64,000 bases of DNA from Achromobacter marplatensis (GCF_002209535.1 NZ_NJIG01000010.1:124001-188000); one strand, 5' to 3'. Numbered from the stretch's first letter, positions 1 to 8,359 are shown. Numbers and translations: made by a program. Notes: a model not told the origin generated them from the sequence alone.

Positions 1-686
1 AGGAACAGGATGCGCGACGACGACGGGTTCACTTCGATGTGGCTGACCCAGTGGATGGCGCGTTCCATCGAGGCGCGTGGGTGGAAGTTGCTCAGGTCGG
101 CATAGCTGACCAGCAGCCGGTGCGCGCCCGTGGCCAGATCCAGCGTGTGGATGCCGTCGTCGGCCGGTGCACGCGCGACTTCGACAGGCGCATTGTCGCT
201 ATAGCCGATGGTCTGGTGGGTGAGGTAGAGCCTGCGGTAGTCCACGCACAGCGCGTAGCGGCTGTTCGGCGCGGCGACGTAGATGGGTAGCGGCAGATAG
301 CGCGTTTGGCCGGTGACCACGTCGTGGATCGCCGAGCGCAAGCCGGGATAGAAGCCGCTGTCGTCGTCGCCACGGCAGTTGTAGATCATCTGCGGCGAGG
401 TCGCGCCGTCCAGCCATTGCAGTTGGCAGCCCATCTGCCAGTTCCAGGCGGTCGTGGCCCCCACTACGTGATAGCGGTCGCCGTCCTCGCGGTCGAAGTA
501 GCCCACTTCGGCGCGCAGCGACGGCGTCAGCACCGCGTCCATCATCGGCGTGCGGTTGCCCAGCACGTAGCGGCCGTCGCGGTGCCAGACGGTCTTGTTG
601 TAGTAGCCGAAGAAGTGGTGGTGCGGGCGCGCGCCCAGACGGCGGCACGGGATGGGCGTGGCGATCATGCGGTTCATGGATGGCAT
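1..686 (-). CDS. Beta-propeller-like protein, oligogalacturonate-lyase-like, C-terminus beyond window
   Basis: The frame is open from an ATG at 686 to the window edge (228 codons, no stop). The protein is rich in Trp, Tyr, Gly and Asp and has repeated blade-like segments ('GRYVLGNRTPMMD', 'YDRE/YFDRE', 'RLLVSYADLSNFHPR'), the look of WD40/TolB-like or oligogalacturonide-lyase beta-propellers. There is no signal peptide, so it is probably cytoplasmic. In-frame ATGs at 686, 677 and 668 are possible; none has a strong ribosome site. It lies 64 bp downstream of the Bug-type binding protein and is probably co-transcribed, which would suit a uronate- or oligosaccharide-linked role. Family assignment is by resemblance only. 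Confidence 0.6.
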   Translation of the reverse strand, partial: MPSMNRMIATPIPCRRLGARPHHHFFGYYNKTVWHRDGRYVLGNRTPMMDAVLTPSLRAEVGYFDREDGDRYHVVGATTAWNWQMGCQLQWLDGATSPQMIYNCRGDDDSGFYPGLRSAIHDVVTGQTRYLPLPIYVAAPNSRYALCVDYRRLYLTHQTIGYSDNAPVEVARAPADDGIHTLDLATGAHRLLVSYADLSNFHPRASMERAIHWVSHIEVNPSSSRILF

Positions 687-750
687 TCGGGGGAAAAGGG
701 CGGTGCCCGGGGTGGGAAGGCGCGCGGCGGCGGGCCGCCGCGCACCGGCG

Positions 751-1740
751 TCAGCCGGCGGTGATGTGTTCGGTTTCGATGACCTTGTTCCAGCGCGCCC
801 GTTCGCGCTCGACGAACGCGCGGGCCTCGGCGGGGCTATTGCCCACGGGCGTCATGCCCAGCTTCTCCAGCCCGGCGCGGAAGGCCGGGTCGGCATAGAC
901 GCGTCGCAGGTCGGCGCTGATCTTTTCGATCAGGGCGTCTGGGACGTCGCGGCTGGCCGCCAGCGTGGTCCAGGAGGTGACCGTCAGGCCCGGCAGCCCC
1001 GCTTCCGCGGCGGTGGGCACGTCGGGCAGGGCGGGCGAGCGGGTCGCGCCCGTGATCGCCAGGGCCTTGAGCTTGTTGGCCTGGATGTAGCCGATGGTGG
1101 TGGGCACGTTCTCGAAGAGCAGTTCGATCTGCCCGCCCAGCAGGTCGTTGGTGGCGGCGGAACTGCCGCGATAGGGGATGTGCACGATGGGCGCTTGCGC
1201 AGCCATCTTGTAGAGCTCGCCCACCATGTGCACCGACGAGCCCACGCCGGCCGAGCCGAAGTGGACCGATTCGGGCTTGGCACGGGCCAGGGCGGTGAGT
1301 TCGGCCAGCGTGTTGGCCGGTAGCCCGGGCGTGGCGACCACGACGTGCGGCATTTCGGCCACGATGGTGATCACCTTCAAGTCCTGGGCGGGCCGGTAGT
1401 TCAGCGACTTGTACACCCCATAGGTCGCGTGCAGGCCGATGGAGCCCAGCAGCAGCGTGTAGCCGTCCGGCCTGGAGTCCGCCACGAACTTGCCCCCGAT
1501 GTGGCCGCCGGCGCCCGGACGGTTTTCCACGACGACCGACTGCCCGTACAGCTTGCCCAGGTGCTCGGCCAAGAGGCGGCCCTGGATGTCGGAACTGCCG
1601 CCGGCGGTAAAGGGCACCACGATGCGCAGCGGGCGGTCGGGGTAGTTGGCTTGCGCCTGGGCGGCCAACGGCAACGCCGAGCCCGCGAGCGTCAGGCACA
1701 GGGCGCGCAGCGCGCGGCGCCAGGGACGGTATGGATTCAT
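751..1740 (-). CDS. Bug/TctC-family tripartite tricarboxylate transporter binding protein
   Basis: This 329-residue periplasmic binding protein starts with a typical Sec signal (about residues 1-26, ending ALPLAAQA) followed by the Bug-family opening 'YPDRPLRIVVPFTAGGSSDIQGR' region. Other family marks are 'VVVENRPGAGGHIGG', 'DGYTLLLGSIG' and 'HIPYRGSSAATNDLLGGQ'. The ATG at 1740 is preceded by AGGGGAAAG at good spacing; an upstream in-frame start would add 25 residues before the signal peptide. Bug proteins bind organic acids such as carboxylates or related solutes, often without a neighbouring TctAB permease, as here. The divergent LysR gene at 1871 is the likely regulator. The ligand cannot be told from sequence. 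Confidence 0.93.
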   Translation of the reverse strand: MNPYRPWRRALRALCLTLAGSALPLAAQAQANYPDRPLRIVVPFTAGGSSDIQGRLLAEHLGKLYGQSVVVENRPGAGGHIGGKFVADSRPDGYTLLLGSIGLHATYGVYKSLNYRPAQDLKVITIVAEMPHVVVATPGLPANTLAELTALARAKPESVHFGSAGVGSSVHMVGELYKMAAQAPIVHIPYRGSSAATNDLLGGQIELLFENVPTTIGYIQANKLKALAITGATRSPALPDVPTAAEAGLPGLTVTSWTTLAASRDVPDALIEKISADLRRVYADPAFRAGLEKLGMTPVGNSPAEARAFVERERARWNKVIETEHITAG

Positions 1741-1841
1741 GGTCTTTCCCCTACTGGATGATGTGGGGGGCGCGTCTGATGGCACCCTTGGAAAACCGAG
1801 TGTAGGAGCGGCCATGTATTTGAAAAAATTCTTTTTTAGTC

Positions 1842-1863
1842 ATAGGCTATGCAAGATTGCTAT
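1842..1863. promoter_or_regulatory. Candidate LysR operator between Bug gene and LysR gene
   Basis: The divergent gap holds ATAG at 1842-1845, GCTAT at 1846-1850 and a second GCTAT at 1859-1863, giving a direct GCTAT repeat 13 bp apart and an outer ATAG/CTAT inverted pair. It lies just upstream of the LysR start, where autoregulating LysR proteins usually bind. No footprint or aligned homologue is available, so this is tentative. Confidence 0.35.
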
Positions 1864-1870
1864 ACATTGA

Positions 1871-2815
1871 ATGCCTATGAGCCGGCCCCTGAACTTTCGC
1901 CAGATTGAAGCCTTCCGCGCCGTGATGCTGACCGGCACCACCACGGGCGCCGCGCAAATGCTGCGCACCACGCAGCCGTCGGTCAGCCGCCTGCTGGCGC
2001 AGGCGCAGCAGGCCTGCGGCGTGAAGCTGTTCGATCTGGAGCGGGGGCGCTTGCGCCCCACGCGTGAGGCGAAGGACTTGTTCGATACGGTCAAGCGCCA
2101 CTTCGCGGGCCTGGAGCGCATCGAGGACCGCGTGGCGGCGATGCGCCGCAGCGGCACCGGCGTGCTGCGGCTGGCGTGCACGCCGGCGCTGGGGCTGGGC
2201 GTGATGCCCGCTGCGCTGGAAGCCTTCTTGCAGCAGTACCCCGATGTGCACATCAACATGCAGACCGTCGGCAGCCAGTACCTGCGCGAAGGCCTGCTGC
2301 ACGGCACGTACGACGTCGTCATCACCACGGCGGAACTGGACGACGCGAACCTGTCGCTGCGCCGCTTGCACCGCAGTTCGGCGGTGTGCGTCATGCGGCC
2401 CGACCACGTACTGGCGGGGCAGGAGTCGGTCGACATCGGCGACCTGAATGCGCGCCGGCTGCTGGTGCTGAATGCGGACGACGATGTGCACCAGCAATTG
2501 CGCGGCGCCATGCGGGCGCGTGCCGTGCAGCCTCAGGGCGAAATCGAAACCACCTATTCGTCGACGATCTGCGCGCTGGCCGCAGCCGGCAGCGGCGTGG
2601 GTGTGGTCAACGCCTATATCGCGCGGGTGTTCTCCGGCCAGTTGGCGATACGGCCGTTCACGCCCCGCCTGCCCGTGCAGGTCAGCATGGCGTATCCGGC
2701 GCAGATCGCGCCGTCGGACGTGACCGAGGCGTTCGCCCACGTCCTGGAAGCGCGTTTTGCGGCGCTGGACGACGAGACCGGCCCCGACGCCCCGGCGCCG
2801 AGGCCGGTTGGATGA
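1871..2815 (+). CDS. LysR-family transcriptional regulator (divergent from Bug gene)
   Basis: A 314-residue LysR regulator. The N-terminal winged helix spans about residues 6-65 ('LNFRQIEAFRAVMLTGTTTGAAQ', 'TTQPSVSRLLAQ'); the co-inducer domain follows ('GVLRLACTPALGLGVMPAAL' onward). It is divergent from the Bug/propeller pair and probably controls it in response to the imported solute. An ATG at 1877, two codons in, is an equally good start. The C-terminal tail from about residue 298 is Pro/Ala/Asp rich and probably disordered. Confidence 0.92.
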   Translation: MPMSRPLNFRQIEAFRAVMLTGTTTGAAQMLRTTQPSVSRLLAQAQQACGVKLFDLERGRLRPTREAKDLFDTVKRHFAGLERIEDRVAAMRRSGTGVLRLACTPALGLGVMPAALEAFLQQYPDVHINMQTVGSQYLREGLLHGTYDVVITTAELDDANLSLRRLHRSSAVCVMRPDHVLAGQESVDIGDLNARRLLVLNADDDVHQQLRGAMRARAVQPQGEIETTYSSTICALAAAGSGVGVVNAYIARVFSGQLAIRPFTPRLPVQVSMAYPAQIAPSDVTEAFAHVLEARFAALDDETGPDAPAPRPVG

Positions 2816-2830
2816 GCGAGGGGCTTGGCC

Positions 2831-3061
2831 TCAGCCCTTGCGGTTCTCGTAAGAGGTATCCAGCACGTCGTCTTCGGGCGTGATGACGCCGGGATCACCC
2901 GGCTCTTCGATGGCGCGTCCGCGTCGGGGCATGCCGGCAACCATCTTGCTCTGGTCCGGCATGGGCATGATGCCCGTGCCTTTGCGGGGATCGGGCGCCT
3001 GCGGTTTTTCCTCGGCGGCGGCGGGCTTGTCGGTGGGGGCTTCAGGGGCGGGTTTCAACAT
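2831..3061 (-). CDS. Small hypothetical protein rich in Pro, Ala and Glu
   Basis: A 76-residue protein beginning MLKPAPEAPTDKPAA. The ATG at 3061 follows CGGAG nine bases upstream; a longer version would need a TTG start at 3112 without a ribosome site. The first half is Pro/Ala/Glu/Lys rich; the second half is charged and ends 'TPEDDVLDTSYENRKG'. There is no signal peptide, membrane segment or recognised domain, so it is probably an intrinsically disordered cytosolic protein. It ends 16 bp from the end of the LysR gene (convergent). Confidence 0.6.
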   Translation of the reverse strand: MLKPAPEAPTDKPAAAEEKPQAPDPRKGTGIMPMPDQSKMVAGMPRRGRAIEEPGDPGVITPEDDVLDTSYENRKG

Positions 3062-3193
3062 GTTGGCGACTCCGCTTGCGGGCGTCCCAGGATGGCGACG
3101 CGCCTGATTCAAGTTTCATCTTAGGCCGTCGGGCCGGCGCTGAGGCGGATTGCGATGTCACGTTTGCAAGGGGCTGTTGCAGGGACGGAACCT

Positions 3194-3223
3194 TATAATT
3201 CGGTTCGCGCCCGGCATGCCGGG
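3194..3223 (+). promoter_or_regulatory. Candidate nadQ -10 box and downstream palindrome
   Basis: A consensus TATAAT lies at 3194-3199, though I see no matching -35 at normal spacing. A 14-bp perfect palindrome, CCCGGCATGCCGGG, follows at 3210-3223 inside the expected 5' leader. It does not resemble the nadC operator, so autoregulation by NadQ is not supported from this site. Confidence 0.35.
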
Positions 3224-3273
3224 GTCGCGCACGCCAAACCCTGACTTTTCCACTGCCAACTCCTACGCCCAAC

Positions 3274-4203
3274 TTGACCGAATCCGTCGAACGCTCCGTC
3301 CATGCCGAACTCGTTGCCGTGCTTGTCGCCGTGACCAACGGCGAGCCTCGCGTGCTGACGACGGATGACGCACGGGCTTTGCCTGCCGGGCCGTTCGAAC
3401 TGTCTCACCGGTCCTTGCAGGCCGGGCTGCGCGCGTGGGTGGAAACGCAGACGCATCACCCGCTGGGCTATGTCGAGCAGCTCTACACTTTCGCCGATGG
3501 CGACCGCTCCGACGAGTCGGGCGCGCGGGTCATGTCAGTCAGCTATCTGGGCCTGACCCGCGAAGCCGGCGAAACCGGCGTGGCGCAGGTGGGCTGGCAG
3601 GACTGGTACCGCTATTTCCCGTGGGAAGACCGCCGCGCCGGCACGCCGGCGCTGGTCGAAGAACTGATCGTGCCGCAACTGGCGGCCTGGTGCGAAGACA
3701 GCGCGGATGCGGCCGTGCGGGCCCGCCGTCATCAGCGCGCCGCCATCACCTTCGGGCTGGAAGGATCCGCCTGGAACGAAGACATGGTGTTGCAACGCTA
3801 CGAGCTGCTGTTCGAAGCCGGCCTGGTGCCCGAAGCTGCGCGCCGCGGCGCAGGCCGCGCGGTGCTGCCGGGCGAGCCGATGCGCCATGACCACCGCCGC
3901 ATCCTGGCCACCGGCATCGCCCGCTTGCGCGCCAAGATCAAGTACCGTCCCGTGGTGTTTGAACTGATGCCCGCGCAATTCACCTTGCTGCAGCTGCAAC
4001 TGGCCGTGGAAGCGCTGGCAGGGCGAGGCCTGCACAAACAGAATTTCCGCCGTCTGATCGAGCAGCAGGCGCTGGTGGAAGAGACGGGCGAAATGGCGAC
4101 GGGCACGGCCGGCCGCCCCGCCAAGCTGTTCCGATTCCGCCGCGACGTGCTGCTGGAGCGCGCGATCGCCGGCAGCAAATTGCCCCTGTCGCGTGCACTT
4201 TGA
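3274..4203 (+). CDS. nadQ: NadQ-type NAD biosynthesis regulator (Nudix-like plus winged helix)
   Basis: A 309-residue protein with a Nudix-like N-terminal half ('ELVAVLVAVTNGEPRVLTT', 'LGYVEQLYTFADGDR') that lacks a full Nudix hydrolase box, and a C-terminal winged-helix domain from about residue 205 ('LMPAQFTLLQLQLAVEALAG', 'KQNFRRLIEQQALVEETGE'). This layout fits the NrtR/NadQ group of NAD repressors. The start is TTG at 3274; upstream the frame closes at 3196 with no ATG between. nadC follows 82 bp downstream with a palindromic operator in its promoter, as expected for a repressor beside its target. Confidence 0.8.
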   Translation: MTESVERSVHAELVAVLVAVTNGEPRVLTTDDARALPAGPFELSHRSLQAGLRAWVETQTHHPLGYVEQLYTFADGDRSDESGARVMSVSYLGLTREAGETGVAQVGWQDWYRYFPWEDRRAGTPALVEELIVPQLAAWCEDSADAAVRARRHQRAAITFGLEGSAWNEDMVLQRYELLFEAGLVPEAARRGAGRAVLPGEPMRHDHRRILATGIARLRAKIKYRPVVFELMPAQFTLLQLQLAVEALAGRGLHKQNFRRLIEQQALVEETGEMATGTAGRPAKLFRFRRDVLLERAIAGSKLPLSRAL

Positions 4204-4206
4204 CGC

Positions 4207-4238
4207 TTGACAAGGCTTATGCTCGTCTTTAGCATAAG
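4207..4238 (+). promoter_or_regulatory. nadC promoter with overlapping NadQ-like operator
   Basis: A perfect -35 TTGACA (4207-4212) and a -10 TAGCAT (4230-4235) are separated by 17 bp. Between and over them lies a perfect inverted repeat, CTTATGCT (4216-4223) and AGCATAAG (4231-4238), with a 7-base spacer. Binding there would block RNA polymerase. The ATGCTC/AGCAT pattern resembles NadQ sites as I recall them. The expected transcript start near 4242 also rules out a GTG start for nadC at 4238. Confidence 0.72.
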
Positions 4239-4285
4239 TGGTGCGCAATCTCTGCGCGCCTTTTTTTAACTCACAAATACTCAAA

Positions 4286-5170
4286 ATGAGCATTAAAGCC
4301 GAAGCGCCCGTGACCGCCTCCCGCCTGGCTGTCGCCCCCTTGCCGGACGTCCTGCTGGAGCCGCTGGTGCGCGCGGCCTTGCTGGAAGATCTGGGTCGCG
4401 CCGGCGACCTCACCACCGATGCCATCGTGCCGGCAGACGCCGTGGCGGAAACGCGCCTGGTCTCGCGCCAGGAAGGCGTGTTGGCCGGCCTGGACCTGGC
4501 CCGCCTGGCGTTTCGCGCGATGGATCCCGCTATCGCATTTACCGTATCGCAGCCCGACGGCAGCGACCTGCGGCCAGGCATGGAAATCGCCCGCATACGC
4601 GGCAATGCCCGCGCGATGCTGACCGCGGAACGCGTGGCGCTGAATTTCCTGTGCCACCTGAGCGGCGTGGCCACGGCCACCGCCTCCATTGCCCGCGCCA
4701 TTTCGGCTTACGGCGCCCGCGTCACCTGCACGCGCAAGACCATGCCGGGCCTGCGCGCCGTGCAGAAGTACGCGGTGCGCGTGGGGGGCGGCAGCAACCA
4801 CCGCTTCGGCCTGGATGACGCGGTCCTGATCAAGGACAACCACATCGCGCTGGCGGGTGATGTCGCCACGGCGGTGCAGCGCGCACGCGCCGGCGTCGGC
4901 CATATGGTCAAGATCGAACTGGAAGTGGACACCCTGGCGCAGCTGGAAGTGGCGCTGTCGCTGGGCGTGGACGTGGTGCTGCTGGACAACATGAGCCTGG
5001 AGGATCTGCGCCGTGCCGTCGCCATGGCGCGCGGCCGGGCCATCACGGAAGCGTCGGGCCGCATCACGCCCGAGACGGCCGCCGAGGTGGCGGCGACCGG
5101 CGTCGACCAGATCGCCGTCGGTTGGCTGACCCACAGCGCCAAGGTGCTGGATATCGGGCTGGACGCCTGA
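4286..5170 (+). CDS. nadC: Nicotinate-nucleotide pyrophosphorylase (quinolinate phosphoribosyltransferase)
   Basis: This 294-residue enzyme converts quinolinate and PRPP to nicotinate mononucleotide, the last committed step of de novo NAD synthesis. Signature segments are all present: 'ALLEDLGRAGDLTTDAI', 'ERVALNFLCHLSGVAT', 'TRKTMPGLR' (substrate-binding Arg/Lys), 'YAVRVGGGSNHRFGLDDAVLIKDNH', 'KIELEVDT' and 'LLDNM'. The ATG at 4286 is chosen because the promoter -10 lies at 4230-4235. The gene sits immediately behind the NadQ regulator and ends in an intrinsic terminator. Confidence 0.97.
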   Translation: MSIKAEAPVTASRLAVAPLPDVLLEPLVRAALLEDLGRAGDLTTDAIVPADAVAETRLVSRQEGVLAGLDLARLAFRAMDPAIAFTVSQPDGSDLRPGMEIARIRGNARAMLTAERVALNFLCHLSGVATATASIARAISAYGARVTCTRKTMPGLRAVQKYAVRVGGGSNHRFGLDDAVLIKDNHIALAGDVATAVQRARAGVGHMVKIELEVDTLAQLEVALSLGVDVVLLDNMSLEDLRRAVAMARGRAITEASGRITPETAAEVAATGVDQIAVGWLTHSAKVLDIGLDA

Positions 5171-5178
5171 TTCCTTCC

Positions 5179-5199
5179 GCCGGTCCCGGCCGGCTTTTT
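5179..5199 (+). terminator. Intrinsic terminator after nadC
   Basis: GCCGG (5179-5183) pairs with CCGGC (5190-5194) around a 6-base loop, followed by five T (5195-5199). It starts 9 bp after the nadC stop. Confidence 0.7.
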
Positions 5200-5249
5200 A
5201 CGACACGGCGCGCCGGCTGGCGCGGCCGCGGCGCTTACAGGCCCGCATC

Positions 5250-6236
5250 ATGAAACGTATGCTTCGATCGACTCTCCCGCTGCTTGCGCTGTCGCTGGCG
5301 GCCTGCGGCAATTCGCCTTCGGGCGAAGCCGCCGGCGACGCGTCCTATCCCACGCACCCGATCACCATCGTCGTGACGTTCCCGCCCGGCGGCGGCACCG
5401 ATTTGCTGGCGCGCCGCATCGGCGCCAGCCTGCAAGAGCAACTGGGGCAGCCAGTGGTGGTGGAGAACCGCCCCGGCGCCAGCGGCAACATCGGCGCGCG
5501 CATCGTCGCGGAAGCGCCGCCCGACGGCTACACGCTGTTGATGGTGAACAGCTCGTTCGCGATCAATCCCGGGGTCTACCGGAATCTGGGCTTCGCGCCC
5601 AAGCGGGACTTCGCGGCGGTGATCAACGTGGCGTTCGTGCCGTCCGTCTTCGTGGTGCCGGCAACGTCACCGTTGCAAAAGCTGGACGACGCACTGGTTG
5701 CGGCCCAGCCGGGCAAGCCCCTGCCGTTCGCCTCCTGCGGCAACGGGACGCCGCAGCATCTGGCCGGAGAAATGCTGGCGCGCGCGACGGGCGCCGTATT
5801 GCAGCATGTGCCGTACAAGGGTTGCGGGCCGGCGTTGACCGACGTGACGGCGGGGCAGGTGGGCATGGGCATCGTCACGGCGTCCAGCGCCGCGCCGTTG
5901 ATCGCCGCAGGCAAGTTGCGCGCCTTGGCGGTGACCTCACCCGCCCGGTCGCCCCTAATGCCGACCGTGCCGACGGTGGCCGAGCAGGGCGTTGCCGGTT
6001 ACGCGCTGGACCAGTGGCACGGCCTGCTGACGCCGGCTGCCACGCCGCCGGCCGTGGTCGACAAGCTGAACGCCGCGGTGGCGAAGATCGTGCGCAATCC
6101 GGAGGTGCAGGCATCGCTGCGCGATCAGGGATTCACGCCGGCCAGCAGCACGCCGCGAGAATTTCAGACGATGATCAATGCCGACATCGACCGCTACACC
6201 GCGTTGACCGAATCGATCGGGCTGCGGGCGGACTGA
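5250..6236 (+). CDS. Bug/TctC-family binding lipoprotein
   Basis: A 328-residue Bug-family solute-binding protein that carries a lipobox (LSLAAC, Cys at residue 19) and so is probably a lipoprotein, unlike the soluble Bug protein at 751-1740. Family marks are 'YPTHPITIVVTFPPGGGTDLLAR', 'VVVENRPGASGNIGAR', 'PPDGYTLLMVNSSFAINPGVY' and 'HVPYKGCGPALTDVTAGQ'. No permease gene is adjacent. It stands alone between the nadC terminator and a convergent DUF533 gene; the ligand is unknown but likely a carboxylate or related small acid. Confidence 0.92.
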   Translation: MKRMLRSTLPLLALSLAACGNSPSGEAAGDASYPTHPITIVVTFPPGGGTDLLARRIGASLQEQLGQPVVVENRPGASGNIGARIVAEAPPDGYTLLMVNSSFAINPGVYRNLGFAPKRDFAAVINVAFVPSVFVVPATSPLQKLDDALVAAQPGKPLPFASCGNGTPQHLAGEMLARATGAVLQHVPYKGCGPALTDVTAGQVGMGIVTASSAAPLIAAGKLRALAVTSPARSPLMPTVPTVAEQGVAGYALDQWHGLLTPAATPPAVVDKLNAAVAKIVRNPEVQASLRDQGFTPASSTPREFQTMINADIDRYTALTESIGLRAD

Positions 6237-6282
6237 CCCGGCAGTGCGCGGGGCCAGGGTCCTGCCCCGCCTGCCATGCGGT

Positions 6283-6972
6283 TTACGCGACCGCCGTCTT
6301 GGCGTGCTGCTCCAACTGCTCTTTCAGCCCGGGAGCAAGCTTGAGCTGGCGCGCCAGCTCATCCAGGTAGGCGCGTTCCATATAGCTTTCCTCGTCCACG
6401 ACGAGCAGGCTGGCCAGGTACATTTCGGCGGCCATTTCCGGCGTCTTGGCCGATTGCGCGACGGCCGCCGGGTCCAGCGGACGCGACAGTTCGGTTTCCA
6501 GCCAGCGGCGGTCCTGGGCGTCGGACGACAGCTTGGCCAATTCGGTTTCCAGCAGGGTGCGCTCTTCGGGCCCGATGTGTCCGTCGGACTTGGCCGCGCC
6601 GATCATGGCGGTCAGGACGGCGGTGCTGTGCTGCTCGGCCTCGGGGGCGGGCAGGCGGTCCAGCGTCTGCGGCGGCGTGGCCGGCGCGCCGCCGGCCTGG
6701 TTGCGCTGCCAATCGCCATAGGCGCGGTAGGCCAGCGCGCCAAGCGCCGCCATGCCGCCGTACATGGCGACCTTGCCGCCGATCTTGCGGGCCTTCTTGC
6801 TGCCCATCAGCAGCCCCAGGGCGCCCGCGCCCAGCGCGCCGCCGCCCAATCCGGTCAGGAACGAGCCCTTGCCGCCTGAGCCGCCCGTCGCACCTTGCAC
6901 GCGGTTGGTCGCGTCGGACAGCAGGCCTTGGCCCGATTGCAGCAATTGATCAAGAAGTTGTCTGGCGCTCAT
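6283..6972 (-). CDS. DUF533/TerB-like YebE-family inner-membrane protein
   Basis: A 229-residue protein. After an amphipathic start (MSARQLLDQLLQSGQGLLSDA) comes a Gly-rich stretch with a hydrophobic segment (about residues 36-82, 'GLGGGALGAGALGLLMGS', 'MYGGMAALGALAYRAYGDW'), a Pro-rich linker and a C-terminal TerB-like helical domain (about 105-229, 'VLTAMIGAAKSDGHIGPEE', 'SLLVVDEESYMERAYLDELA'). It matches the E. coli YebE group. The ATG at 6972 has AGAGGG upstream; longer starts lack support. Function is not established. Confidence 0.85.
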   Translation of the reverse strand: MSARQLLDQLLQSGQGLLSDATNRVQGATGGSGGKGSFLTGLGGGALGAGALGLLMGSKKARKIGGKVAMYGGMAALGALAYRAYGDWQRNQAGGAPATPPQTLDRLPAPEAEQHSTAVLTAMIGAAKSDGHIGPEERTLLETELAKLSSDAQDRRWLETELSRPLDPAAVAQSAKTPEMAAEMYLASLLVVDEESYMERAYLDELARQLKLAPGLKEQLEQHAKTAVA

Positions 6973-7116
6973 TTGGCCCTCTTTTGTCTGTGCGTGAATG
7001 CGGATAGGGATATCCGACCGGCCGCCCCGCAATAAGTTCAGGTTTCCGTCAGTAAGCAGATGCCGCGGCAAGTGCTACAAGGTGGCATGGGGTGTCCGCG
7101 CCGGACGCCCGTCTTG

Positions 7117-7124
7117 AAGGAGGT
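7117..7124 (+). promoter_or_regulatory. Strong ribosome site deciding the OsmC start
   Basis: AAGGAGGT, a near-perfect anti-16S match, lies 7 bases upstream of the ATG at 7132 and favours that start over an in-frame upstream one at 7060. Confidence 0.8.
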
Positions 7125-7131
7125 CCGACCC

Positions 7132-7530
7132 ATGAGCATCCGCATCCGTCAGAATGCGCCGAACACGCTGCAGTTCACCGCCACGGCCGAAGGCCATGAC
7201 TTGCCGCTGGCGATGCCGCAGCCGCAGGGCGAAGGCCCGGATCCCCACGATTATTTCGATACCGCGCTGGGCGGTTGCAAGGCGATGACGCTGATGGTCT
7301 ACGCGCAGCGCAAGGAACTGCCGCTGGAGTCAGTGGGGGTGGAGGTGGTGCGCGACGCAGGCGAGGAGCGCAAGGGCATCTACCGGCTGACGGCCAAGCT
7401 GACCTTGCACGGCAACCTATCGGATGCCCAGATCGACGAGTTGCTGGCGGTGGCCGAGAAATGCCCGATCCACAAGCTGATGACGGCGGTGGACGTGCAA
7501 GTGTCCACGCTGGTGGTGCGGCCGGCCTGA
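7132..7530 (+). CDS. OsmC/Ohr-family protein
   Basis: A 132-residue cytosolic OsmC-fold protein. The two family cysteines are at residue 49 ('LGGCKAMT') and 111 ('EKCPIHK'), the pair that reduces organic or fatty-acid hydroperoxides in characterised members. An unusually strong ribosome site suggests high expression. The gene is divergent from the DUF533 gene and convergent with fabI. The exact subfamily (YhfA-like or Ohr-like) cannot be fixed by eye. Confidence 0.88.
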   Translation: MSIRIRQNAPNTLQFTATAEGHDLPLAMPQPQGEGPDPHDYFDTALGGCKAMTLMVYAQRKELPLESVGVEVVRDAGEERKGIYRLTAKLTLHGNLSDAQIDELLAVAEKCPIHKLMTAVDVQVSTLVVRPA

Positions 7531-7573
7531 GCGGCCGGCCGGGCGGGGCGGGTTGTCCCGCCCCTGGGAAGCG

Positions 7574-8359
7574 TCAGTCTTCCATGCCCGGGACGACCGT
7601 CGAGAAACCGGCGTCCACATGCGTGATTTCGCCGGTGACGCCGGCAGCCAGGTCCGACAGCATGAACGCGGCCACGTTGCCCACGTCGTCGATGGTGACG
7701 TTGCGGCGCAGCGGGGCCTGGCTTTCCACGAACTTCAGGATGGCCGAGAAATCCTTGATGCCGCTGGCGGCCAGCGTCTTGATCGGGCCGGCCGAAATGC
7801 CGTTGGCGCGGATGCCGCGCGGGCCCAGCGCCGTGGCCAGGTAGCGCACGCTGGCTTCCAGCGACGCCTTGGCCAGGCCCATCGTGTTGTAGTTGGGCAC
7901 CACGCGTTCGGCGCCCAGGTAGGTCAACGTCAGCACCGACGCGTTGCGGCCTTCCATCAGCGGCAGGGCGGCCTTGGCCATGGCGGCGAAGCTGTAGGCC
8001 GAGATGTCGTGGGCGATGCGGAAGCCTTCGCGCGACAGGCCGTCCAGGAAGTTGCCGGCGATCGCTTCGCGCGGGGCGAAGCCGATGGAGTGCACCAGGC
8101 CGTCCAGGCCGTCCCAGTGCTGGGCCAATTCGGTGAAGGCGCCTTCGATCTGGCTGTCTTCGGCCACGTCGCAGGGCAACACGATCTTGCTGCCGAATTC
8201 GGCGGCGAATTCGCTCACGCGGTCTTTGAAGCGGTCGCCCACATAGGTGAACGCCAGTTCGGCGCCTTGCTGGTGACAGGCACGCGCAATGCCGTAGGCG
8301 ATGGATCGGTTCGAAAGCACCCCGGTGACGAGAATGCGCTTGCCGGCGAGAAAGCCCAT
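7574..8359 (-). CDS. fabI: Enoyl-[acyl-carrier-protein] reductase (NADH)
   Basis: A 261-residue short-chain dehydrogenase of the FabI type, the last reductive step of fatty acid elongation. It has the N-terminal nucleotide fold '[19 protein letters not shown]', Tyr147, Tyr157 and Lys164 in the FabI spacing (Y-x9-Y-x6-K, '[19 protein letters not shown]'), and 'SIGFAP' with Gly93 at the position linked to triclosan binding in E. coli. The ATG at 8359 is preceded by AAAGGA. It appears monocistronic. This is an essential-function gene when no other enoyl reductase is present. Confidence 0.97.
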   Translation of the reverse strand: MGFLAGKRILVTGVLSNRSIAYGIARACHQQGAELAFTYVGDRFKDRVSEFAAEFGSKIVLPCDVAEDSQIEGAFTELAQHWDGLDGLVHSIGFAPREAIAGNFLDGLSREGFRIAHDISAYSFAAMAKAALPLMEGRNASVLTLTYLGAERVVPNYNTMGLAKASLEASVRYLATALGPRGIRANGISAGPIKTLAASGIKDFSAILKFVESQAPLRRNVTIDDVGNVAAFMLSDLAAGVTGEITHVDAGFSTVVPGMED

